A stretch of DNA of 64,000 nucleotides from JAWLBM01 sp041687675 (GCA_041687675.1 JAWLBM010000016.1:28745-92744); one strand, 5' to 3'; numbered from the stretch's first letter, positions 1-8,632 are shown. The notes: generated from the letters alone by a model not told the origin. A program made the numbers and translations.

Positions 1-1
1 T

Positions 2-691
2 CGGGGGCTGTACGCCCATGCGCTCGCCACCAAGTCGTCGGGGAACGTGACGGACGCCAACGACCAGTCGATGGACTCGCTCACCAAGAGCTTTCGTGGA
101 GCCGCCCGCCTTCTCGCCGATCCGGGCGGACCCCGCCTGGCGGTGATCACGGTCGACGACTTCGACACCCACGCCAGCCAGGACGAGTTCCTCGTCGGCC
201 GCTTCGGGTATCTCGACAACGGAATCGGCGACATGCCGGGCCTGATGGGCGACGCCTGGAACGAGACCATCGTCATCGCCATCAGCGAGTTCGGCCGCAA
301 CGCCACGGTCAACGGCTCGTCCGGCACCGACCACGGCGTCGGCACCGCGGCGATCCTTGCCGGTGGCGCACTGGCCGGCGGCAAGCATTACGGCGGCTGG
401 CCGGGGCTCGCGCAGGCGAACCTCTGGGAGAACGCGGACCTCTACCCGATCGTCGACACCCGGGCGATCTTCAAGGCGATCCTCGAGCAGCACCTCGGCT
501 TCGCCCCGGCGATCCTGAACAATACGATCTTTCCCGGCAGTGCGGACGTCCAATGGACGCACGGGCAGATCGTCAAATCCCCCGCGGCGAAGTGGGCCTC
601 GGCGACGGCGGAGGCGCCGGTTCAGTTCGCCTCTCGCGCGGACTCGGCGATCGCGCGATACCGGGCGGAATACGGGCTGTCCCTGGCCTGA
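2..691 (+). CDS. DUF1501 family protein, 3' part (5' end outside window)
   Basis: The reading frame is open from the first bases of the window, so the gene starts upstream and only about 229 C-terminal residues are visible. The segment has the typical DUF1501 ending: an FDTH motif, then ISEFGRNATVNGSSGTDHG, then a glycine-rich stretch and a closing block around DTRAIFKAILEQHLG. DUF1501 proteins belong to the alkaline phosphatase/sulfatase-like superfamily, are often exported through a Tat signal, and commonly sit next to a DUF1800 gene; neither can be checked here. The physiological substrate is unknown. The first ATG in frame is internal and is not the true start. Confidence 0.85.
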   Translation, partial: RGLYAHALATKSSGNVTDANDQSMDSLTKSFRGAARLLADPGGPRLAVITVDDFDTHASQDEFLVGRFGYLDNGIGDMPGLMGDAWNETIVIAISEFGRNATVNGSSGTDHGVGTAAILAGGALAGGKHYGGWPGLAQANLWENADLYPIVDTRAIFKAILEQHLGFAPAILNNTIFPGSADVQWTHGQIVKSPAAKWASATAEAPVQFASRADSAIARYRAEYGLSLA

Positions 692-1256
692 GCGGTCCGC
701 GGCCGCCGGCGTGCCTGGCACGCCGGCGGCGGTCACGGTCGCGGGGGTGGACGGAAAGTCTTCGGGTTTTCCGCCACCACGAGGGGTGTGCGCCCTTGGA
801 TGGGCGCGGCTCGCGGGGCGCGTCGGCCCGACCGGACGCCGGGAGACCGGCGGGCGGTTGTGACCGCTCCCGGCGGTGCGAGGCAGGTCGGTGGTCCTCG
901 CGTCGCCCGCGGGCCGGGATCGACGCGGCCGTCTTCACCGCGGGTGCGACCGCCGGCGCCAGTCCTCGCCGCAGGCGCGGCGGCCGTGGGCCTGTCTTCA
1001 CCGCAGGCGCGGCGGCCGTGGGCCTGTCTTTACCGCGGGTGCGACCGCCGGCGCCAGTCCTCGCCGCAGGCGCGGCGGCCGTGGGCCGGTCTTCACCGCA
1101 GGCGCGGCGGCGGGTGGCGGCTGAGCGCCGGCGAGTCCCGTCGAACGGACGCCCACGGCCACGTCCGCCCTCTTCGCTGGCGCTTGACCTTCGGCCCCGT
1201 CCGGCATTCCATGCCGCCGCGCGTCCGCCCGGAGGCGCCGAACAGGGATCCCGCGC
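692..1256. repeat. Minisatellite of six 31-32 bp units inside a gene-free stretch
   Basis: The 565 bp between the DUF1501 gene and fbp hold no convincing gene. From 931 to about 1119 there are six head-to-tail units of 31 or 32 bp, starting at 931, 962, 994, 1026, 1057 and 1089, each opening with GTCYTYRCCGC. They form a higher-order 95-bp period: 931-1025 is repeated almost exactly as 1026-1120. Several frames stay open across the array because it is extremely GC-rich, but their translations are arginine/proline/alanine strings with no family resemblance. There are no unique spacers, so it is not a CRISPR array. Confidence 0.8.
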
Positions 1257-2285
1257 ATGAGCGAGCCGATGTCTCTCCCGGCCCATCTCGAAGCCTGGGC
1301 GGGCACGGATCCCGTCCGCCTCGCCGTGGGGCGGGCGGTGATCGGGATGGCCGCGGCGGGCGAGAACCTGGCGCGGCTCGTCGCCCGGGGCTCCCGCGCC
1401 GGCGGCCACGGCGCCGTGGTGGGGGAGGGCGGCGGCGGCGACGCGCAGAAGGCGCTCGACCTCGTCAGCCACGACATCGTCCGCGCCCGCATGGTCGAGG
1501 CCGGTGTCGGCCCCTTCGGGTCGGAGGAGGCGGAGGCCTCCGAGGTGCTGTCGCCGGACGGACTCGTCGCGGTGGTGACCGATCCGCTCGACGGCTCCTC
1601 CAACATCGACACCAACGTCTCGGTCGGCACGATCTTCGGCATCCTGCCGGTCACCCCCGGCGCCGATCCGCTGCTCCAGCCCGGCCACCGGCAGATCGCC
1701 GCCGGCTACATCGCCTACGGCCCGCACACCGACCTGGTGCTCACGCTGGGCGACGGCGTCCTTGCCTTCACCCTCGACCGCGACAGCGGCGAATGGCTGA
1801 TGAGCGCCGAGCGCCTCTCCATTCCGGCGGAGACGCAGGAGTTCGCCATCAACGCCTCCAACTACCGGCACTGGAGCCCGGGCACCCGGCAGTATTTCGA
1901 CGACCTGATCAACGGCCGGGACGGCATCCGCGCCAAGGACTTCAACATGCGCTGGATCGGCTCGCTGGTGGCCGAGACGACGCGCATCCTGGCCCGCGGC
2001 GGCATGTTCCTCTACCCCCGCGACCACCGGAAGGGCTATGGCAACGGCCGCCTGCGCCTCGTCTACGAGGCGAACCCGATCGCCATGATCGTCGAGCAGG
2101 CGGACGGCCGCGCGTCGGACGGCGTCACCCGCATCCTCGACATCCGCCCGGCCGAGTTGCACCAGCGCACGCCGCTCTACTTCGGCGCCGCCAACGAGGT
2201 GACCCGGCTCGAACTCTACAAGGCCAACCCCGACCTCCTCGACAAGGGCCCGCTCTTCGCCGGCCTCGGCCTCGCGACCGGCTGA
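1257..2285 (+). CDS. fbp: Class I fructose-1,6-bisphosphatase
   Basis: Hydrolyses fructose-1,6-bisphosphate to fructose-6-phosphate in gluconeogenesis and, where present, the Calvin cycle; cytoplasmic. The 342-residue product has the class I signature: an acidic metal-binding pair EE near residues 90-91 and the DPLDGSS core at 109-115, followed by the NxRWIGSLVAE-like and YP..HRKGYGNGRLRL segments of the sugar-phosphate site. Length is normal. The start is the ATG at 1257; no strong ribosome site precedes it. A second carbon-metabolism group (aldolase, Rpe, Gph, CbbY) begins 1.2 kb downstream on the same strand, so a Calvin-type role (cbbF) is possible, but no RuBisCO or phosphoribulokinase gene lies in the window. 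Confidence 0.95.
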   Translation: MSEPMSLPAHLEAWAGTDPVRLAVGRAVIGMAAAGENLARLVARGSRAGGHGAVVGEGGGGDAQKALDLVSHDIVRARMVEAGVGPFGSEEAEASEVLSPDGLVAVVTDPLDGSSNIDTNVSVGTIFGILPVTPGADPLLQPGHRQIAAGYIAYGPHTDLVLTLGDGVLAFTLDRDSGEWLMSAERLSIPAETQEFAINASNYRHWSPGTRQYFDDLINGRDGIRAKDFNMRWIGSLVAETTRILARGGMFLYPRDHRKGYGNGRLRLVYEANPIAMIVEQADGRASDGVTRILDIRPAELHQRTPLYFGAANEVTRLELYKANPDLLDKGPLFAGLGLATG

Positions 2286-2387
2286 GGCGCGCCCGTCGCT
2301 GTGGTCCGGTACGAAGGACCCGCGCGGCCGGACCGGCCGAAGGGATCGGCGGGGCCGGCCGGGACGGGCGGCCGGCCCGCCAGGGGA

Positions 2388-3131
2388 TCAACGGACGGCC
2401 GCCCAGTGGCCCCCGAGATTGGAGACGCTGAGTCCCCAGGGGGCGAGCGAACGGACGCACATGCCGACCTGGTACTGTCCGGTCTCCCCGACCTCGAGGG
2501 TCTGGGCGATGGACTGCGGGACCGCGACGCCGTGGTCGATCGACGTCTTGCTGGCGTAGAAGTCCTCGAGGCCGGAGACGTTGCCGTTTTTGGACCTCAG
2601 GCAGATGTCGTAGTCGAAGCTTCGCGGTTTGGGCGTGTCGGCTCCGTTCGCGGGATTGGTTTGCGCGGCCACCTGGAATGTCGCCGTTGCGAGGATCTTC
2701 TGTCCGGCTTCGAGCGGCCAGTGCTTCGGGTCGAGCACGAGAAACGACCAGGTGTTGTAGGTCTTCACATTGTGCCAGTCGGCCTGGAAGGAACCAGAGG
2801 CGACGATGCCGGTGTCCCCCTTGGGCGCGCAGTTGGCGACGACGGCCCGCTCGTGCAGGGGCCCCGCCTTCAGGTCGACGATGCAGTCTTCGGGCAGGTG
2901 GACGACCTCGAATGCGAAGCGGCGGCGGCCGTCGGACTTCGTCACGTCGCCGGTGTCGAGCAGGGTGACCGACGTGCCCGGGAGCATCGTCTGTCCGGTG
3001 ACCACGAGCCGGCCGGCCTCGATCGCAGCAGTGTTGATGGTCATCTTGTTGACCGTGAGCTGCTGGGCGGCCGCCGGCGCCGCGGCGAGGGCTGTCATGC
3101 ACACGAATGCGAACTTCAGGGCATTTTCCAT
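2388..3131 (-). CDS. Hypothetical secreted protein, 247 aa
   Basis: I do not recognise the family. The start at 3131 is preferred over one four codons upstream because GAGAGG sits just ahead of it. The first 23 residues form a good Sec signal peptide (hydrophobic core, then APAAAQ), so the mature protein is probably periplasmic. The rest looks beta-rich, has a few cysteines (a CIVD site, a later DICLRS segment and MCVRS near the end) and no membrane helix. It lies antisense between fbp and fba and breaks up an otherwise co-directional carbon-metabolism group. No function can be assigned. Confidence 0.75.
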   Translation of the reverse strand: MENALKFAFVCMTALAAAPAAAQQLTVNKMTINTAAIEAGRLVVTGQTMLPGTSVTLLDTGDVTKSDGRRRFAFEVVHLPEDCIVDLKAGPLHERAVVANCAPKGDTGIVASGSFQADWHNVKTYNTWSFLVLDPKHWPLEAGQKILATATFQVAAQTNPANGADTPKPRSFDYDICLRSKNGNVSGLEDFYASKTSIDHGVAVPQSIAQTLEVGETGQYQVGMCVRSLAPWGLSVSNLGGHWAAVR

Positions 3132-3486
3132 GTGCCTCTCCATGGCCAGCGAGTCGCAGCTGTGATGGTAATTTCCGACACTGAATAAAATTGAGGTTGT
3201 GGCAGGTTGTCCACCAGCCGGCAGTTGCCGTGCCGGCTGGTCTGGACCCGGCCCGCGCGCGGCGCAGCGGAGTTGAAGCAGGCCCTTCGGGCACGGGTCC
3301 GGTGAACCCCGGGGCTTGGCGGGCGGCTGACGCTTGCGTAAAGGTTACCTGCGGGACGCCGACCAACGGACCATTGCGCTTCGGCCCCGGAAGGATCAAA
3401 TCAGGCTCGCACGCCGGATCAGGAGGGTGGCGCAGCCGGCGTCCCCCGGCCCCTTAAGGGGCCTATTCGAGACGAAGAGGAACCTC
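3132..3486. other. Divergent intergenic region between the secreted protein gene and fba
   Basis: 355 bp with no gene I can support. A locally AT-rich patch at about 3165-3200 precedes the leftward secreted-protein gene and is the most likely place for its promoter, although no clean -35/-10 pair is visible. The fba side is GC-rich and shows only a weak GAAGAGGAA-like ribosome site shortly before the ATG at 3487. Confidence 0.4.
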
Positions 3487-4551
3487 ATGGCCCGCATCAC
3501 GCTCCGCCAGCTGCTGGACCACGCCGCCGAACACGGCTACGGCGTCCCGGCCTTCAACATCAACAACATGGAGCAGGGCCTCGCGATCATGGAGGCGGCG
3601 GAGGCGACCCGCTCGCCGGTGATCATCCAGGCGAGCCGCGGCGCCCGGGCCTATGCCAACGACGTGGTCCTCGCCAAGCTGATCGACGCCCTCGTCGAGA
3701 TCCATCCGGACATCCCGGTCTGCATGCATCTCGACCACGGCAACAACGAAGCCACCTGCATGACCGCCATCCAGCACGGCTTCACCTCGGTGATGATGGA
3801 CGGCTCGCTGAAGGAGGACGGCAAGACGCCGGCCGACTACGAGTACAACGTCGGCATCACCCGCCGGGTCGTCGACATGGCCCATTGGGGCGGCGTGTCG
3901 GTCGAGGGCGAACTCGGCGTGCTCGGATCGCTGGAGAGCGGCATGGGCGAGAAGGAGGACGGCCACGGCGCCGAGGGCGTGCTCAGCCACGACCAGCTGC
4001 TGACCGACCCGAAGCAGGCGCTGGAGTTCGTCAAGGCGACGAAGGTGGACGCGCTGGCGGTGGCGATGGGCACCAGCCACGGCGCCTACAAGTTCTCCCG
4101 CAAGCCGGACGGCGACGTTCTCGCCATGCATGTGATCGAGGAGATCCACCGGCTGCTGCCGGACACCCACCTCGTCATGCACGGCTCGTCGTCGGTGCCG
4201 GAGGAGCTGCAGGAGATCATCAACCGCTACGGCGGCCAGATGAAGCCGACCTGGGGCGTGCCGGTCGAGGAGATCCAGCGCGGCATCAAGCACGGCGTGC
4301 GCAAGATCAACATCGACACCGACAACCGCATGGCGCTGACCGGCGCGATCCGCAAGGTGTTCGCCGAGAACCCCTCGGAGTTCGATCCCCGCAAGTACCT
4401 GAAGCCGGCCATGGCGGCGATGACCAAGCTGTGCAAGGAGCGCTTCGAGCAGTTCGGCACCGCCGGCCACGCCGATCGTCTCAAGCCGCTGCCGCTGTCG
4501 GAGATGGCCAAGCGCTACAAGAGCGGCTCGCTCGACCCGACCACTGCCTGA
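3487..4551 (+). CDS. fba: Class II fructose-bisphosphate aldolase
   Basis: Reversible aldol cleavage/condensation of fructose-1,6-bisphosphate (and sedoheptulose-1,7-bisphosphate in Calvin-cycle versions), zinc dependent, cytoplasmic. The 354-residue protein shows the class II features: FNINNMEQ near the start, the zinc/catalytic segment HLDHGNN at 81-87, DGSLKEDG, VEGELG, GTSHGAYKF and the late HGSSSVP and NIDTDNR blocks. The frame is open for about 50 codons upstream, but the ATG at 3487 gives the family N-terminus MARITLRQLL and follows a purine-rich ribosome site. Type resembles the CbbA group. It is followed after 304 bp by rpe. Confidence 0.96.
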   Translation: MARITLRQLLDHAAEHGYGVPAFNINNMEQGLAIMEAAEATRSPVIIQASRGARAYANDVVLAKLIDALVEIHPDIPVCMHLDHGNNEATCMTAIQHGFTSVMMDGSLKEDGKTPADYEYNVGITRRVVDMAHWGGVSVEGELGVLGSLESGMGEKEDGHGAEGVLSHDQLLTDPKQALEFVKATKVDALAVAMGTSHGAYKFSRKPDGDVLAMHVIEEIHRLLPDTHLVMHGSSSVPEELQEIINRYGGQMKPTWGVPVEEIQRGIKHGVRKINIDTDNRMALTGAIRKVFAENPSEFDPRKYLKPAMAAMTKLCKERFEQFGTAGHADRLKPLPLSEMAKRYKSGSLDPTTA

Positions 4552-4855
4552 CCGGACGGGAAGGCCGCGCAGCCCGGTCGCCGGGACGGCCCCGTGGCCG
4601 GGGCGCGAGCGCCTCGCCGGAGGGTGCAGGATCCGCCGCTCCTCCGCCGGCTTCCGCCTTCCCGGCGGGAGCGGGCGCCGGGGCGGCAGGTCTCGGGACT
4701 GGTATCCTCTTGTCGCCGCCGCGGGGGCGACGCTTCGGAGCGGCGGGCCGATCCGCCTCCATGATCCCGGATCCCGCCCGGAGCGAGTGGCGCGCTCCCG
4801 ACGGGATCTCCCGCCCGCATCGCCCTCCAGACCACCACCCTCCGAGGCCCGACCC
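4552..4855. other. GC-rich intergenic region between fba and rpe
   Basis: 304 bp without a supportable gene. The stretch is rich in C/G runs and short inverted CGG/CCG segments; I see no clear promoter and no repeat shared with the other clusters of this window. It could hold a terminator for fba or simply be a long operon spacer. Confidence 0.35.
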
Positions 4856-5527
4856 ATGTCCGTCCTGATCGCCCCGTCCATGCTCTCCGCGGACTTCTCC
4901 CGCCTCGCCGAGGAACTGGCGGCGGTGGAGCGGGCGGGGGCGGACTGGATCCACCTCGACGTGATGGACGGCCACTTCGTGCCGAACATCACCTTCGGCC
5001 CGCCGGTCATCAAGGCGATGCGCCGGCACACCTCGCTGCCCTTCGACGTGCACCTGATGATCGCCCCGGCGGACCCCTACATCGCCGCCTTCGCGGAGGC
5101 CGGGGCGGACCTCATCACCGTCCACGCCGAGGCGGGGCCGCACGTGCACCGGTCGCTGCAGGCGATCCGCGCGCTCGGCAAGAAGGCGGGCATCGTGCTC
5201 AACCCGGGGACGCCGGAGAGCGTGATGGAGTACGTGCTCGACGACATCGACCTCGTCCTGGTGATGAGCGTCAACCCCGGCTTCGGCGGCCAGGCCTTCA
5301 TTCCCGCGGCGGTCGACAAGATCCGCCGGATCCGGGCGATGATCGGCGAGCGACCCATCCGCATCGAGGTGGACGGCGGCGTTGGAACGGACAACGCGGC
5401 GCTGCTCGCCGAGGCCGGCGCGTCGGTGCTGGTGGCGGGCACGGCGGTGTTCCGCGGCGGCACCGAAGAGGCGTATCGTGACAACATCGCCGCCCTCAGG
5501 GCGGCCGCGGAAGGACATACTCGATGA
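4856..5527 (+). CDS. rpe: Ribulose-phosphate 3-epimerase
   Basis: Interconverts ribulose-5-phosphate and xylulose-5-phosphate in the pentose phosphate and Calvin cycles; soluble TIM barrel. The 223-residue product begins with the family signature SVLIAPSMLSADFSRL and has the metal/catalytic segment HLDVMDGHFVPN at 33-44, HLMI, the MSVNPGFGGQ motif and a late EVDGGV. The ATG at 4856 is chosen because it gives exactly this N-terminus. Its stop overlaps the next start as ATGA at 5524, so rpe, gph and the CbbY-type gene form a coupled trio, an arrangement known from cbbE-cbbZ pairs. Confidence 0.96.
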   Translation: MSVLIAPSMLSADFSRLAEELAAVERAGADWIHLDVMDGHFVPNITFGPPVIKAMRRHTSLPFDVHLMIAPADPYIAAFAEAGADLITVHAEAGPHVHRSLQAIRALGKKAGIVLNPGTPESVMEYVLDDIDLVLVMSVNPGFGGQAFIPAAVDKIRRIRAMIGERPIRIEVDGGVGTDNAALLAEAGASVLVAGTAVFRGGTEEAYRDNIAALRAAAEGHTR

Positions 5528-6225
5528 CAAAGCCGACGATGCCGCGGGTGCTGCCCGAGGCCGTCCTGTTCGACCTCGACGGCACCCTGGTGGACAGCGC
5601 GCCCGATCTCGCCGGCGCGGTCGGCGACCTGATGGAGGAGTACGGCCTGCCGCGCCACTCCCGCGAGGCGGTGACGAAGATGATCGGCCACGGCGTGCAG
5701 GTGCTGGTCGCCCGCGCCTTCGCCGCCCACGGCCGCGACATGGAGGGACCCGGCCTCGACCAGGCTGTCCGCCGCTACCTCGCCCTCTACGAGCCGCGCG
5801 CGACCCGCGAGACCCGGCTCTTCGCCGGTGTCGCCGAGACGGTGCAAGCGCTGGCCGATGCCGGCGTGCGCATGGGCGTGTGCACCAACAAGCCGGGCGC
5901 CGTCTCGGTGGAGATCGTCGAGGCGCTGGGGATCGCGCCGCACATGGCGGCGGTTGTGGGCGGCGACGCGGGACCGCCGAAGAAGCCGGCGCCGGACCTC
6001 ATCCGCCTCGCCCTCGAGCGGATCGGCGGGCGGCCGGAGCGGTCGGTGATGGTCGGCGACAGCGGCGCCGACGTCGCCGCCGCGCGGGCCGCCGGCATCC
6101 CGGTGATCGTGGTCGACTACGGCTACACCTCGGTGCCTCCGCACGAGCTTGGCGCGGACGCGGTGATCGCAAGTTTCCGCGACCTGATCCCGCACCTCGA
6201 AAGGCTGGCGAACGCCCCGGCATGA
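5524..6225 (+). CDS. gph: Phosphoglycolate phosphatase (HAD superfamily)
   Basis: Dephosphorylates 2-phosphoglycolate, which arises from RuBisCO oxygenation and from DNA repair; cytoplasmic. The 233-residue HAD protein has motif I FDLDGTLVDSAPDL at 16-29 (nucleophile and acid/base Asp), motif II in CTNKPG, the conserved KP of motif III, and motif IV VGDSGADV. Its start overlaps the rpe stop (ATGA) and its own stop overlaps the next start in the same way at 6222, indicating translational coupling. The rpe-gph pairing supports Gph over other HAD phosphatases; in Calvin-cycle operons the same gene is called cbbZ. Confidence 0.9.
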   Translation: MTKPTMPRVLPEAVLFDLDGTLVDSAPDLAGAVGDLMEEYGLPRHSREAVTKMIGHGVQVLVARAFAAHGRDMEGPGLDQAVRRYLALYEPRATRETRLFAGVAETVQALADAGVRMGVCTNKPGAVSVEIVEALGIAPHMAAVVGGDAGPPKKPAPDLIRLALERIGGRPERSVMVGDSGADVAAARAAGIPVIVVDYGYTSVPPHELGADAVIASFRDLIPHLERLANAPA

Positions 6226-7022
6226 CCGCCCTGAAGGCGCTGATCTTCGACGTCGACGGCACGATGAGCGAGACCGAGGAGGTCCATCGCCAGGCCTTCA
6301 ACAGCGCCTTCAAGACCTTCGGCCTGCCCTTCGAGTGGGACCAGGCGCTCTATCGGGAGCTTCTGTCGGTGAGCGGCGGGCGCGAGCGGATCCTCCACTA
6401 TGTCCGCGACCGCCAGCCGGCCCATCGCGCCGCGGTCGCGGCGGGGATGGACCGGCTGCACGCGCTGAAGTCGTCGATCTACTCGCGGATGATCGACGAG
6501 CGGATGGCGCGGCTCAGGCCCGGCGTCGAGCGGCTGATCGAGGAGGCCGCCTCGCGCGGGCTCCGGATCGCCCTCGTCACCACCACCTCGATCGCCAACG
6601 CCGAGGCGCTGGTGATCGCCAACCTCGAGCTCGCCGGCCTGGAGATGATCGACGCCATCGTCGGCGGCGAGGCGATCCGGAACAGGAAGCCGGCGCCCGA
6701 CATCTATCTCGCCGCCCTCGACGCGCTGAGGCTGTCGCCGGACCGCTGCATCGCCTTCGAGGACACCGCCAACGGCCTTGCCGCCGCCACGGCGGCCGGC
6801 CTCCGGACCGTGGTGACGCCGAGCGTCTACACCTGGGGCCAGGATTTCAGCGGCGCCTTCGCGCTCCTCTCGCACCTCGGCGATCCGTTCGAGCCCTACG
6901 AGCACCACGCCGGCGCAGGCGAGGCCGATCCGATGGTGACCGTCGCCGCCCTGCAGCGCTGGGTCGACGACGACGACGACCTCCGCCGCCTGCTCACCAT
7001 CCACGGCCGCTCGATCTTCTGA
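6222..7022 (+). CDS. cbbY: CbbY-type HAD hydrolase
   Basis: 266-residue HAD-superfamily phosphatase with motif I FDVDGTMSETEEVHRQAFN near residues 9-27, the helical cap with a GRERI segment, TTTS of motif II, a KPAPDIY motif III lysine and the acidic FEDTANG motif IV. CbbY proteins of Calvin-cycle clusters dephosphorylate the inhibitor xylulose-1,5-bisphosphate; related proteins act on other sugar phosphates. Assignment rests on the cap sequence and on being coupled to gph (start overlaps its stop). A clean stop lies six bases before the convergent glycosylase gene. If no RuBisCO is encoded elsewhere, a generic sugar-phosphate phosphatase role is more likely. Confidence 0.85.
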   Translation: MTALKALIFDVDGTMSETEEVHRQAFNSAFKTFGLPFEWDQALYRELLSVSGGRERILHYVRDRQPAHRAAVAAGMDRLHALKSSIYSRMIDERMARLRPGVERLIEEAASRGLRIALVTTTSIANAEALVIANLELAGLEMIDAIVGGEAIRNRKPAPDIYLAALDALRLSPDRCIAFEDTANGLAAATAAGLRTVVTPSVYTWGQDFSGAFALLSHLGDPFEPYEHHAGAGEADPMVTVAALQRWVDDDDDLRRLLTIHGRSIF

Positions 7023-7028
7023 ACCCGC

Positions 7029-7595
7029 TCATCGCGGGAAAGGCCGGCTGAGGAAGCGGGAGCCGGCGAGCCCGAAGCGCCAGGGCAGGTCCGCCGCCCG
7101 GCTGATGCCGATCCGCGGCCCGGCCACGATCTCCGCCGGACGTTCCGGGGCCGCCAGAAGGAACGGCGGCGACAACACATGGCCGCCGTCGTGGTCCCGG
7201 GTGACCGCCAGCGCCTCGCAGAGCCGGCCCGGCCCGGCGCAGAGGAGGCGGAGGTCATGGAGCCCCCGCCGCGTCCGCATCGCCTCGATCCCGTCGGTCG
7301 GCTCCAGCGCGCGGACCAGCACGGCCGCGCCGACGCCCTCCGGGCCGGTGGCGACGTTGAGGCACCAGTGGATGCCGTAGGAGCGGTAGACGTAGATGGT
7401 GCCCGCCGGGCCGAACATCGCCGCGTTGCGGTCCGTCCGGCCGCGGACGCTGTGCGAGGCGGGGTCGTCCCGGTCGTAGGCCTCGGTCTCGACGACGATG
7501 CCGCCGACGCCGTCCACCAGGAGCCGAGCGCCGACGAGGGCGCGGGCGGCTTCGACCGGCGAACCGGCGAGGAGCGGGATCGGGAAGGCGGTCAC
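7029..7595 (-). CDS. DNA-3-methyladenine glycosylase (Mpg/AAG family)
   Basis: Excises alkylated purines such as 3-methyladenine and hypoxanthine from DNA in base-excision repair. The 188-residue product has the family core: ARALVGARLLVDG, the catalytic VVETEAYDRDDPASH, GPAGTIYVYRSYGIHWCLNV, AVLVRALEP and the late LCAGPGRL. Length matches bacterial AAG-type enzymes. The likely start is the ATG at 7595; further upstream lies repeat-rich DNA. It converges with the cbbY gene with only six bases between them and is probably transcribed alone. Confidence 0.92.
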   Translation of the reverse strand: MTAFPIPLLAGSPVEAARALVGARLLVDGVGGIVVETEAYDRDDPASHSVRGRTDRNAAMFGPAGTIYVYRSYGIHWCLNVATGPEGVGAAVLVRALEPTDGIEAMRTRRGLHDLRLLCAGPGRLCEALAVTRDHDGGHVLSPPFLLAAPERPAEIVAGPRIGISRAADLPWRFGLAGSRFLSRPFPR

Positions 7596-7779
7596 GTCCG
7601 TGCCCTAGCGGGACGTGGCGGCGGCCGTCAAGCGACGCGAACGGAGCCCCTCGGGAGCCGCGCGGCGCGCTCGGCGGGTGGGGATCGCCCCCCGGATCGC
7701 GGCAGGGCTCCGAATCCAGGTTCGTAGCGCAGGTGGCCGAGGAGGCTTGCGAGGGTGTGATCGGACGATCGCTACCCCG

Positions 7780-8204
7780 GCCTGCTGCGCCCGTTCTCGG
7801 CCGTCGGGCAGCCTCAGTGGCCGGGGACCATTCCTTCTCCCCCTCGGGGGAGCCTTCCTTCTCCCCCTTGGGGGAGAAGGTGCCCCGAAGGGGCGGATGA
7901 GGGGGGCGAACCCCTCCGTCCGGGCGAACCCTCCGGCCGGGCGCCCCTCATCCGCCGGCATTCGCCGGCACCTTCTCCCCGGGAGGGGAGAAGGGGAGCG
8001 TGCCCCGCCCGCCGTGCCAGTCTTCTGCCGCGCCAGTCTTCTGCCGTCGGGCGGCCTCAGTGGCCAGGGAGCTTTCCTTCTCCCCCTCGGGGGAGCCTTC
8101 CTTCTCCCCGGGAGGGGAGAAGGGGAGCGCGCCCCGCCCGCCGCGCCGGTCTTCTGCCGCGCCAGTCTTCTGCCGTCGGGCGACATCGGTGGGCTGGGAG
8201 CTTT
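7780..8204. repeat. REP-like palindromic repeat cluster A
   Basis: Part of a gene-free stretch between 7596 and 8632. Copies of a CCTTCTCCCC...GGGGAGAAGG palindrome recur at about 7840-7890, 7970-7997, 8080-8095 and 8098-8127, joined by GTGCCCCGAAGGGGCGG linkers and by a longer unit of about 110-130 bp containing GTCTTCTGCCGTCGGGCGGC (seen near 8030 and again near 8160, with a degraded form near 7795). The palindromes can fold into strong hairpins. The same CCTTCTCCCC palindrome forms cluster B at 43,760-44,155. Frames crossing the cluster are artefacts of the repeats. Confidence 0.8.
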
Positions 8205-8306
8205 CCTTTGCCGCACGTCCCGATCGTCCTCGATGCGCCCGAAATGCTCCAGAAGCACCCGAAGCCGGGACTTCGATCCAAGGTCGTCCTCGTCCATCCC
8301 GCTCAT
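8205..8306 (-). pseudogene. ISAs1-like transposase N-terminal remnant
   Basis: An ATG at 8306 opens about 34 codons reading MSGMDEDDLGSKS and then LRVLLEHFGRIEDDRDV. The LLxHF..IEDDR segment resembles the start of ISAs1-family transposases (the DDE_Tnp_1-associated N-terminal region). Similarity ends where REP-like cluster A begins, and the frame then runs through repeat DNA, so this looks like a broken insertion-sequence end. The identification rests on a short motif recalled from the family. Confidence 0.4.
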
Positions 8307-8632
8307 GCCGCGCCTCCGAATCATCTCGGCACTCGGACTCAGCCGATCCGCAACCCGTCACCCGCTGTCACATGGGTTCGGAGCCCTGCGGATCACGCCT
8401 CCCCTTGACCGGCCAATTTTTTTACCGAAAGATCAAGGAAAGAGCGGGCGAGCATGATCCGCCGAAGGGGAGGGTGACGACGGCAAGTCCGCGGCGTCCT
8501 CGAGGACCAGGGAACAGGCCTCCGGCGCGAGCACGCGGCCGGGGCGGGAACAGCGGCCGGACCGCGGGCAGGGTCCCGTGCGCCGGAACGCATCGGCGGC
8601 CGCGCGGGGCGCGGCCATTGGAGGAGAGCGGC
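8307..8632. other. Intergenic region upstream of preT
   Basis: 326 bp without a gene. The only AT-rich spot is at 8404-8435, where TTGACC (8405-8410) is followed after 17 bases by a poor -10-like AAAGAT; this is a weak candidate promoter for preT-preA. A good ribosome site (GGAGGAGAG) lies just before the preT ATG at 8633. I see no terminator or riboswitch fold. Confidence 0.3.

Noticed and set aside
931..1120. Possible CRISPR array
   Set aside because: The 31-32 bp units are tandem without unique spacers, and no cas gene is near.
553..1260. Open frames of 200-500 codons across the minisatellite
   Set aside because: Arg/Pro/Ala-rich, no start signals, and the periodic DNA itself explains the openness.
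8000..8632. Extended N-terminus for PreT through the repeat cluster
   Set aside because: The extra sequence is translated repeat DNA; a strong ribosome site marks the ATG at 8,633.
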